DNA of 64,000 nucleotides from a virus: positions 1 through 64,000 of IMG/VR virus record IMGVR_UViG_3300037336_000025; one strand, written 5' to 3'. A program made the position numbers and the translations under genes. The notes under the pieces are model-generated. The model did not search any database, was not told the origin of the DNA, and was given only the letters and a program-made list of their open reading frames with translations. The first letter of the stretch is position 1, and each line of letters opens with the position of its first letter. Below, in pieces: positions 1 to 5,782 of this stretch.

Positions 1-160
1 TGCTAGCATGTTTATTACCCATGCTCCATGTTTGGACTGTGCCAAACTTATCTACCAAAGTGGTATTGGTAGCGTTTTATATCGGAACGCTTATAGGGAT
101 ACTAGTGGTATTACGTTTTTGGAAAAGTCAGGCGTAACAGTAACACAAATTAAGGAATAA
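1..160 (+). CDS. dCMP deaminase, C-terminal part (5' truncated by window edge)
   Basis: Only the last 52 or so codons are present, read in the frame that ends with TAA at 158-160. The visible segment contains T-H-A-P-C-L-D-C, the zinc-binding PCxxC motif of the cytidine/deoxycytidylate deaminase fold, followed by a typical tail (YRDTSGITFLEKSGVTV). In T4-like phages this enzyme converts dCMP to dUMP and feeds dTMP synthesis for viral DNA. The catalytic HxE part would lie upstream of the window. The family call rests on the PCxxC block and the tail pattern. The gene is followed two bases later by the next start codon, so the two are probably co-transcribed. Confidence 0.72.
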   Translation, partial: ASMFITHAPCLDCAKLIYQSGIGSVLYRNAYRDTSGITFLEKSGVTVTQIKE

Positions 161-162
161 TT

Positions 163-420
163 ATGTTAGAGCGTTATATGTGTGTTTACTACTATCAAAA
201 GCCTAACGGTAAGTGGGACGAAGTAACAGAGTTTAGAAATAACCTAAGAGTAAAGCAGATACAAACTGCAAAGGTTATACTTGACTTCAAAGAAAAGAAG
301 TGTATCAAAAACGGCCTCAACCCTGAAGCCGGTTTTGATGATATGCTTGAGTTTTATAAAAGGCTATTAGGGGATAAACTTACCCCCTATTTGCCCCAAG
401 ATGATCAAGAGTCTTTATAG
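163..420 (+). CDS. Small conserved T4-like phage protein, function unknown
   Basis: 85-residue protein starting at ATG two bases after the deaminase stop. The composition is basic and aromatic at the N-terminus (RYMCVYYYQKPNGKWDEV), followed by a segment with alternating charge. It resembles small proteins I recall from T4-like cyanophages (pattern 'RY..YYY.KP.G..DE', then 'Q.A.VILDFK'), but I cannot give a function. No signal peptide, membrane segment or metal motif is visible. Its last 16 bases overlap the end of phoH on the opposite strand, so the two transcripts converge without a gap. Confidence 0.6.
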   Translation: MLERYMCVYYYQKPNGKWDEVTEFRNNLRVKQIQTAKVILDFKEKKCIKNGLNPEAGFDDMLEFYKRLLGDKLTPYLPQDDQESL

Positions 421-1160
421 ATTGCCAGTATCTCCTTTACAGCCTCGTGACGTTCGACATCTTCCACTCCAAAGTGGCATACGTCAACGTAACGATGGCT
501 TTTAAAGTCATTAAACAGTTTTAGGAATTCTAGCAATCCATTATTGCTAGGACGATCCGCTTGCTGTAAGTCCCCAGTTACAACCATTTTAGACTCAGTT
601 CCTAATCTGGTTAACAACATCTTCATTTGACTCGGAGTTGCATTCTGCATCTCGTCAGCGATCACTACTGCGTTCTTGAATGTACGACCTCGCATGTAAG
701 CTAATGGGCTAGTTTCAATAACTCCTTCTGCTACCATATGTTCGATCTCTTTCGAGCTAAAGTTTTCCGCTAGCACATCAAAAATAGGCCTAGTCCAAGG
801 AGCCATTTTTTCGTTTAGATCTCCTGGAAGGAAACCATGATCCTCGTCTACTGATACCGCAGGTCTAGTAATAATAATCTTGTCAGTTACTCCGTCTTTT
901 AATTGATCTACTGCCCACTGAACTGCAAGCATAGTTTTACCTGTACCAGCTGGTCCAATAGCGAATATAATCATCTTCTTGGCATCGTTTAGTTTTTCTA
1001 GATAAGTTTCCTGGCTTAAATTTTTGGGATATAGTTGAACACGTTTACGTTTAGCTTGTAATTTTCGGTCAATATTTACGACATTCGACTCGAATCGTGG
1101 ATCATACTGCTGATTTTGCTGAGTTTGCTGAGTTTGCTGTTGCGGTCTTTTTCGCTTCAT
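405..1160 (-). CDS. phoH: PhoH-like P-loop ATPase
   Basis: 251-residue protein of the PhoH family, very common in T4-like marine and freshwater phages. Walker A is GPAGTGKT (about residues 69-76), Walker B is VVIADE (about 165-170), and a sensor-like VVTGDLQQ block follows. The N-terminus is basic (MKRKR) and then glutamine-rich (about residues 7-18), a low-complexity extension before the ATPase core. The biochemical role in phages is unresolved: it is named from the phosphate-starvation regulon, but RNA-helicase-like roles are proposed. It is the only minus-strand gene in the first 32.5 kb and is transcribed divergently from the gene at 1305. I found no convincing sigma70 promoter in the 144-base gap. 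Confidence 0.93.
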   Translation of the reverse strand: MKRKRPQQQTQQTQQNQQYDPRFESNVVNIDRKLQAKRKRVQLYPKNLSQETYLEKLNDAKKMIIFAIGPAGTGKTMLAVQWAVDQLKDGVTDKIIITRPAVSVDEDHGFLPGDLNEKMAPWTRPIFDVLAENFSSKEIEHMVAEGVIETSPLAYMRGRTFKNAVVIADEMQNATPSQMKMLLTRLGTESKMVVTGDLQQADRPSNNGLLEFLKLFNDFKSHRYVDVCHFGVEDVERHEAVKEILAIYKDS

Positions 1161-1283
1161 ATAAGGTTATGCCCCGGTTATATGTTAAACACGGACCTGG
1201 GAATCAGTCTATCCATGTCCAAACACAATGTTATTTAACACTTTGGAAAGAATATAATAACTTATGTTAAAGTTTTAAACGGA

Positions 1284-1290
1284 ATAAATA
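1284..1290 (+). promoter_or_regulatory. Late promoter box ATAAATA
   Basis: Reads ATAAATA, matching the core of the T4 late promoter (TATAAATA), 14 bases before the ATG at 1305. A purine-rich ribosome site (AAAGGGAGA) lies between box and start. The expected start of transcription is near 1296. It would drive the 1305-4808 block, which fits late expression of lysis genes. Confidence 0.55.
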
Positions 1291-1304
1291 CAAAGGGAGA
1301 TAAC

Positions 1305-1835
1305 ATGGCCGATATTAAAGACATTATAACTAACATAGAACAGCTTTACGGTTCTAACAATAGCTTGAGCCTACTAAAGGACTTTGAGCGTGTGATCGAC
1401 GAGCTTGACACCTACGTCTACGACAACTGGATTGACGGTGAACTAGTATCAGGTCCTGTAGAAGGGCGATACTTTGTAGAATGCACTTTTATGTGGCCGC
1501 AAGATAAAATGCCAGAGCCAAAAGGCGGAGAGCGCTTATTAGAATACGGCTGTAAAGTACAGTACGCAGAAACTACTATTTCTAAAGTAAGAAAAATTAA
1601 AGTTCCAGGTGACATCCGACCAGGCACAAAGAAAGGCAAGATTGATCGCGAGCCAATATGGATGGTAAAGATTGCAATGCCTAAAAAATTAATGAATGAT
1701 ATCACTCGAGGTTATACTGAGATGGATAGCAATAAGATAGAAGATATTATCAGTCAAGGTGGTGGAGTTAACGCATACGTTGATCCAGCAGAACAGCAAG
1801 CACAGGAGATGGCAAGTGAACAACCAGCAGCTTAA
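1305..1835 (+). CDS. Conserved hypothetical protein, first gene of the late lysis block
   Basis: 176-residue acidic soluble protein. It has a helical N-terminus, a central block rich in aromatic and charged residues (VEGRYFVECTFMWPQDKMP), and a Gln/Ala-rich tail (about residues 158-176) that looks disordered. No enzyme motif or membrane segment is visible. A strong ribosome site (AAAGGGAGA) and a late promoter box precede the ATG. Its last 20 bases overlap the next gene, so the pair is probably translationally coupled. Position ahead of the lysis genes and behind a late promoter suggests a virion or assembly role, but that is inference. Confidence 0.7.
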   Translation: MADIKDIITNIEQLYGSNNSLSLLKDFERVIDELDTYVYDNWIDGELVSGPVEGRYFVECTFMWPQDKMPEPKGGERLLEYGCKVQYAETTISKVRKIKVPGDIRPGTKKGKIDREPIWMVKIAMPKKLMNDITRGYTEMDSNKIEDIISQGGGVNAYVDPAEQQAQEMASEQPAA

Positions 1836-2559
1836 TGAAGGCCTACGTCCTTTAGATCTACAAGAAATGATCTATCCAACTTTTGAAGTTGATGTTCACG
1901 CTTCTAAAATGGGCGAGGATCGTGATGTGTGTGTTGTTAGTTTCCAAGTTAAAGATCGTGCTCCTGCAAATGACCTAATGGAATTTATTGAGAAGGGCTA
2001 TTACTTTGTTCTCGACAGTGATGTATCAAGTGGCGAGAACGAAGAAGGTGAGTATTCTGTATTTGTTGAACTTCCACGTACTAGCAACTTAGCTGAACAC
2101 ATTAAAGAAATTACCTACGGTGTTAAAAAGCTAACAGGCATTGACGAATTTAAATTTAAATATCACAAACAAGAAAGCATACACGAAGCTACAGAAGAAA
2201 CATTAAAGTCTGTTGTTCCTGCAACACCAGAAGCATACGATGGATTGATAACTCGTGTACGCACTGAAGGTGTCAAGCGTTTCTTTAGCAAGACACTAAT
2301 GGACGACTTAACCCTAGACGGCGATGTGATCACAATTCACAAGCCGTTTAATCAACAGGTTAAATTGCGTATGGTTAAAGAAGCCTCAACAGATTCAATC
2401 TTAGAAGGTAGTGAAGATGCTATTACTATGGACCAAGATGCAATGAGTGAAATATTTTGGCTAACTAAAGTTTTGGGCGACTACCAGATTAACAAGGTAG
2501 GCGACAAATTTATGTTTGACAATAACGGTCAAGCTATGTTATTACAAAGGATGGACTAA
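1816..2559 (+). CDS. Conserved hypothetical protein (GTG start)
   Basis: The frame is open from further upstream, but the best start is GTG at 1816: AGGAGA lies at 1804-1809, six bases before it, and this leaves a 20-base overlap with the preceding gene. It gives 247 residues beginning MNNQQLNEGLRPLDLQE. The protein is acidic, with a mixed alpha/beta pattern and no signal peptide, membrane segment or catalytic motif I recognise. It ends in a TAATG overlap with the endolysin gene, so it belongs to the same operon. It could be a structural or assembly protein, but nothing in the sequence decides this. Confidence 0.65.
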   Translation: MNNQQLNEGLRPLDLQEMIYPTFEVDVHASKMGEDRDVCVVSFQVKDRAPANDLMEFIEKGYYFVLDSDVSSGENEEGEYSVFVELPRTSNLAEHIKEITYGVKKLTGIDEFKFKYHKQESIHEATEETLKSVVPATPEAYDGLITRVRTEGVKRFFSKTLMDDLTLDGDVITIHKPFNQQVKLRMVKEASTDSILEGSEDAITMDQDAMSEIFWLTKVLGDYQINKVGDKFMFDNNGQAMLLQRMD

Positions 2560-3194
2560 TGAGCTTTACATTTGAATTTACAAAAGAACAACTAGCAGAG
2601 ATGATTGATGGTAATCAGTATGTTGGTCAATGGTATGATGCATTGTATGCAATTTTACCAGAATACGGTATAGACACCCCACAACGTGTAGCAGCATTTG
2701 TTGCACAATGCGCTCACGAATCGGCAGGCTTTAAAATTCTCAAAGAAAATTTAAACTATCGTGCTGCTAGTTTGCGTAAGGTGTTTGGAAAGTATTTTCC
2801 AACAGATGCATTAGCTGAAGATTATGCAGGGCGTGCTAACAAACAAGAAGCAATTGCTAATCGTGTCTACGGTAGTCGTATGGGCAACGGTGATGAAGCA
2901 AGTGGCGACGGATATCGTTACTGCGGACGCGGTCTTATTCAGTTAACTGGTCGTAACAACTACGAAGCATTTGCTGAAAGTTTAGAGATGAAAGTAGAAG
3001 ATGTTCCAGAGTATCTAGGAACGTTTGAAGGTGCTGTGCAGAGTGCTTGCTGGTTCTGGGAAACCAACAACTTAAATCAATGGGCTGACGCTGGAGATAT
3101 CTTAACACTAACTAAACGTATCAACGGTGGAACGATCGGGCTTGAAGACCGAAAAAAGCATTACGAACACGCCTTGCACGTACTTGGAGCCTAA
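2559..3194 (+). CDS. Endolysin, glycoside hydrolase family 19 (chitinase/lysozyme-like)
   Basis: 211-residue GH19-type muralytic enzyme that would cut peptidoglycan glycan strands at the end of infection. The signature AFVAQCAHESAGF places the catalytic Glu near residue 54. It is followed by the YRYCGRGLIQLTGRNNY block and a C-terminal TKRINGGTIGLEDR segment typical of phage GH19 endolysins. There is no signal peptide, so release across the inner membrane would need the holin encoded at 4088. The start codon overlaps the previous stop (TAATG). A second GH19 protein, with a LysM domain, is encoded at 13179; this shorter single-domain one fits the endolysin role. Confidence 0.9.
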   Translation: MSFTFEFTKEQLAEMIDGNQYVGQWYDALYAILPEYGIDTPQRVAAFVAQCAHESAGFKILKENLNYRAASLRKVFGKYFPTDALAEDYAGRANKQEAIANRVYGSRMGNGDEASGDGYRYCGRGLIQLTGRNNYEAFAESLEMKVEDVPEYLGTFEGAVQSACWFWETNNLNQWADAGDILTLTKRINGGTIGLEDRKKHYEHALHVLGA

Positions 3195-3196
3195 GC

Positions 3197-3694
3197 ATGT
3201 TTCCAGTCGGCTCAGTAATTAAAGCAGTAGTAGCGTTAATCATAGTTCTAGTGATTGCAAGCGGACTATGGTATGTTACTGGCCTACGTGCCGATCTAGC
3301 AGTTAGCCAAGAAAATAACCGCAAGGTGACCGAGGCAGTTACGCAACAGCAAGAAGTTATCAAACAGATACAAGTCGATCAGCAAAAGATTAAGGAGATC
3401 AATAATGAACTTAACACTACGATCAAGTTACAAAACAAAGATATGGAAAACCTCAAAGACAGGTTCACTACCACTGCATCCGGTGAAAAAAGAAATTTTG
3501 CTTCCACCGCAAGCGCAAAGCCACTAGCAGTCGAACGTGCAGTCAACCGAGGAACTGCTAATGCAATGAGGTGTTTAGAAATTGCATCAGGCGCTACGTT
3601 AACTGAAAAAGAATCAGCTGCAACTAAACCAAGCGAGATTAACAAAGAATGTCCTAGTCTAGCTAATCCTAACTACAAGGCGGTAGCACAATGA
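3197..3694 (+). CDS. Inner-membrane spanin-like protein (i-spanin candidate)
   Basis: 165 residues with one N-terminal transmembrane segment (about residues 7-29: hydrophobic AVVALIIVLVIASGLWYV), then a long Gln/Lys/Glu-rich coiled-coil-like stretch (about 35-90) and a Ser/Ala/Thr-rich tail. This is the layout of Rz-type i-spanins, which sit in the inner membrane and reach across the periplasm. The gene is directly between the GH19 endolysin and a small lipoprotein gene with which it overlaps by four bases (ATGA), the usual place for an Rz/Rz1 pair. Spanins diverge fast, so the call rests on topology and neighbourhood, not on sequence similarity. Confidence 0.68.
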   Translation: MFPVGSVIKAVVALIIVLVIASGLWYVTGLRADLAVSQENNRKVTEAVTQQQEVIKQIQVDQQKIKEINNELNTTIKLQNKDMENLKDRFTTTASGEKRNFASTASAKPLAVERAVNRGTANAMRCLEIASGATLTEKESAATKPSEINKECPSLANPNYKAVAQ

Positions 3695-4068
3695 AACGAT
3701 TATTAATCCTAATACTGCTTGCGACCTCGCTAACAGGATGTGCTAGTTTTGATCTGTTTGGTAGTAGAGTAAAACCTATTGAAGTTGTTGGCAAACCAAT
3801 TGAAAAAACAGCATTAGACATTGCTAGCCCAGATCCGTTAAAGGCACGGCCTATTGAATGGATTGTAATTACTCCTGATAATATAGAAGCAGTATTTAAG
3901 AAGATGGAAGAAAAAGGGCAGAGTCTAGTATTATTTGCTCTAACAGATGATGGGTACCAACAATTATCAATGTCAATGGGCGATATCCGCAATCTCATCA
4001 GCACGCAACGAACAATTATTATTAAATATAAAGAGTATTACGAACCTGTGAAAGCAGATAAGAAGTAA
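3691..4068 (+). CDS. Outer-membrane lipoprotein, o-spanin candidate
   Basis: 125-residue lipoprotein: a lysine-bearing hydrophobic signal (MKRLLILILLATSLTGC) ends in the lipobox L-T-G-C, with the lipidated Cys near residue 17. The mature part is short, begins with Ser/Phe-rich sequence and ends in a basic tail. It overlaps the i-spanin-like gene by ATGA, as in two-component spanin systems where the o-spanin subunit is a small outer-membrane lipoprotein that joins the i-spanin to fuse the membranes. The mature part (about 108 residues) is longer than lambda Rz1, so another lipoprotein function cannot be excluded. Confidence 0.62.
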   Translation: MKRLLILILLATSLTGCASFDLFGSRVKPIEVVGKPIEKTALDIASPDPLKARPIEWIVITPDNIEAVFKKMEEKGQSLVLFALTDDGYQQLSMSMGDIRNLISTQRTIIIKYKEYYEPVKADKK

Positions 4069-4087
4069 ATATTTTAGGAGCGGAGCG

Positions 4088-4450
4088 ATGACTGTTGAAG
4101 TAAAAAAAGAAGACTGGATGAATTCAAAGTGGCGGCCGATGATGGGCTGGACATATATGGGAACCTGTATATTTGACTTTATAATTGCCCCAATATTATG
4201 GAGTTTAATACAAGCACTACACGGCGGGCAAGTTACTAGTCAGTGGCAACCATTGACTCTACAAGGTGCCGGATTGTACCACATAGCAATGGGTGCAGTA
4301 CTTGGATTAGCGGCATTTGGTCGCACACAAGAAAAAATGACCGGATCAAACAATGGTGGAGCGCCTGTAACAATTCCTGCTCCAATAGCAAGACCAATTC
4401 CGGCGGCAGTATCAAAAGGTCCAGCAGCAGTTGCTGAGCCAGAACTATAA
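4088..4450 (+). CDS. Holin, 3TM/GTA-like family
   Basis: 120-residue membrane protein. The N-terminus is amphipathic and charged, followed by a hydrophobic segment (about residues 20-44, containing CIFDFIIAPILWSLIQ) and a second one (about 60-80, GLYHIAMGAVLGLAAFG), then a Pro/Ala-rich C-terminal tail. The WRP-x4-Y and FDFIIAP patterns match what I know of the holin family linked to gene-transfer-agent release. Position among endolysin and spanin-like genes supports a pore-forming lysis role. AGGAG at 4076-4080 precedes the ATG. Confidence 0.72.
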   Translation: MTVEVKKEDWMNSKWRPMMGWTYMGTCIFDFIIAPILWSLIQALHGGQVTSQWQPLTLQGAGLYHIAMGAVLGLAAFGRTQEKMTGSNNGGAPVTIPAPIARPIPAAVSKGPAAVAEPEL

Positions 4451-4460
4451 AGGATAAGAT

Positions 4461-4808
4461 ATGAAATACATTTTAACAGCAATAGTTGCTAGTTTAATTA
4501 CACTAACAGGATGTGCTAAGTTAGAGCCGGTGAAGGTAGTTCCAGTAGTAGCGGAACTAAAAGCAGTGCCAGTAGTAGTAGAAGCCGTTAAAGTAGTGCC
4601 AATAGTAGTAGAAGCCGTTAAAGTAGTGCCAATAGTAGTAGAAGCTGTTAAAGAAGCTCCAAAGACTAAACGAATCTGTAAAGATTCTAAAGATAAGAGC
4701 GGTAAAGTTATTAAGAATAAAGATGGCAGTGCAAAGCAGGCTTGCAAAACTATTAAAATTCATAAAAAACATGAAGGAACTAAAGTTCCAGATGGCAAGA
4801 AAAAATAA
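4461..4808 (+). CDS. Repeat-bearing lipoprotein at the end of the lysis block
   Basis: 115 residues with a lipoprotein signal ending in LTGC (Cys near residue 18). The mature protein starts with Val-rich repeats: three near-identical ten-residue units of the form VP(V/I)VVEAVKV, coded by a 30-bp tandem repeat at 4566-4655. The C-terminal half is strongly basic (Lys-rich with two Cys). It may be a second o-spanin-like or envelope lipoprotein whose extended repeat spans part of the periplasm. A terminator follows 26 bases after the stop, so this closes the block. Function is not proven by sequence. Confidence 0.6.
   Translation: MKYILTAIVASLITLTGCAKLEPVKVVPVVAELKAVPVVVEAVKVVPIVVEAVKVVPIVVEAVKEAPKTKRICKDSKDKSGKVIKNKDGSAKQACKTIKIHKKHEGTKVPDGKKK
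4566..4655 (+). repeat. Three 30-bp in-frame tandem repeats
   Basis: Units at 4566-4595, 4596-4625 and 4626-4655, each beginning GTGCCA and containing AGTAGTAGAAGC. Units one and two differ by one base; unit three has two further changes. The unit length keeps the reading frame, so copy number can change without breaking the lipoprotein. Confidence 0.9.
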
Positions 4809-4834
4809 GCCATTGGTGAATCTACATTAAATAT

Positions 4835-4863
4835 AAAGGACTGCTTGACGTGGTCCTTTTTTT
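4835..4863 (+). terminator. Rho-independent terminator, overlapping the next promoter
   Basis: Stem AAAGGAC (4835-4841) pairs with GTCCTTT (4853-4859) around an 11-base loop, followed by a run of seven T ending at 4863. It would end the lysis transcript. The loop holds the -35 hexamer of the dnaJ promoter and the T-run lies in that promoter's spacer. Confidence 0.8.
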
Positions 4864-4873
4864 ATTGTATAAT
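4845..4873 (+). promoter_or_regulatory. Sigma70-type promoter of dnaJ
   Basis: TTGACG (4845-4850), 17-base spacer, TATAAT (4868-4873). The ATG of dnaJ starts at 4879, only five bases after the -10 box, so the transcript probably begins at or within a base of the start codon (leaderless). The -35 box is inside the terminator hairpin loop of the preceding transcript. Confidence 0.82.
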
Positions 4874-4878
4874 ATATT

Positions 4879-5715
4879 ATGGACTATTACTCTACACTAG
4901 GTATAAAACAAGACGCAACTGCTGACGACATTAAAAAAGCATACAGAAGTATGGCAATGAAGCATCACCCCGATCGCGGAGGCAATGAAGCTGACTTTAA
5001 ACGTATCAGCGAAGCATACAATGTACTCAGCGATCCAAGTAAAAAACAAATGGTCGATGCAGGTGTAGATCCTAACAATCAGCAGCGTGGAGGCTTTGGA
5101 GGAGGTAATCCTTTTGAGTTTCACTTTAATGCTGGTAACATGGAAGAAATGTTTTCAAATTTTGGATTTAATGGGCAGCGACGTTCCCAACCGCGAAACA
5201 AGAGCTTTAATATTAATGTTGAGATTACGCTTGGAGATGTGTTGCAAGGCAAAGTCCTTAATGCAGAAGTTGGCATACCAGGAGGTCAAAAGAAGATTAT
5301 TAATATATCTATCCCTGCAGGCATCGAACACGGGCAACAAATTCGTTATGAGGGAATGGGCGATAGTTCATTGCCTGCTGCAAGACCTGGAGATTTAATT
5401 GTTAACGTATACATTCGACCTCATACAGAATTTAAACGCGAAGGTGATTCACTAACTATCGAACGATCTATATCTGTATGGGATGCATTACTAGGCACAT
5501 CTGTAGAAATTGTAACACTCGATAACAAAACTCTTAGTATTACTATTCCAAGTGGTACTCAACCAGATACGATATTAAGTGGTCGAGGGCAAGGATTACC
5601 AAATATTCGATCAAAAGTAAGAGGTAATTTGTTGATTAAGATCAAAGTAAGTTTTCCTAAAAACTTATCAGTAGATCAACTTAAAAAAATACAAACATTA
5701 AAAGATGGCTTGTAA
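4879..5715 (+). CDS. dnaJ: DnaJ/CbpA-type J-domain co-chaperone
   Basis: 278-residue class B J-protein. The J domain (residues 1-66) has the essential HPD motif (about 30-32, in HHPDRGG). A Gly/Phe-rich linker follows (about 70-100), then two DnaJ C-terminal beta domains (about 105-275, with GDVLQGK and VSVWDALLG-like blocks). The Cys-rich zinc finger of class A DnaJ is absent, as in CbpA. It should stimulate the ATPase of host DnaK and deliver substrates. The next gene is a ClpA-like unfoldase, so the phage carries a small proteostasis set. It has its own sigma70 promoter placed so that the mRNA is probably leaderless. Confidence 0.93.
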   Translation: MDYYSTLGIKQDATADDIKKAYRSMAMKHHPDRGGNEADFKRISEAYNVLSDPSKKQMVDAGVDPNNQQRGGFGGGNPFEFHFNAGNMEEMFSNFGFNGQRRSQPRNKSFNINVEITLGDVLQGKVLNAEVGIPGGQKKIINISIPAGIEHGQQIRYEGMGDSSLPAARPGDLIVNVYIRPHTEFKREGDSLTIERSISVWDALLGTSVEIVTLDNKTLSITIPSGTQPDTILSGRGQGLPNIRSKVRGNLLIKIKVSFPKNLSVDQLKKIQTLKDGL

Positions 5716-5719
5716 CCTG

Positions 5720-5749
5720 TTGACATACTATAGCTGTCAGTGTTACAAT
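5720..5749 (+). promoter_or_regulatory. Sigma70-type promoter of clpA
   Basis: TTGACA (5720-5725), 18-base spacer, TACAAT (5744-5749), with the ATG at 5783 and a purine-rich AAGGAA ribosome site at 5767-5772. Unlike dnaJ, this transcript would carry a leader of about 27 bases. Confidence 0.75.
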
Positions 5750-5782
5750 TAACTATAAAGAAACTAAGGAATAATTCAAAAT

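Noticed and set aside
1161-1304. Sigma70 promoter for phoH
   Set aside because: A TATAAT lies on the plus strand at 1253-1258, but no -35 partner at 16-18 bases exists, and I found no good pair on the minus strand.
4445-4772. Two frames on the minus strand opposite the repeat-bearing lipoprotein
   Set aside because: They read the tandem repeat in reverse and give low-complexity Thr- or Tyr-rich proteins; no start signal or promoter is present, and the plus-strand gene has a clean lipoprotein signal.
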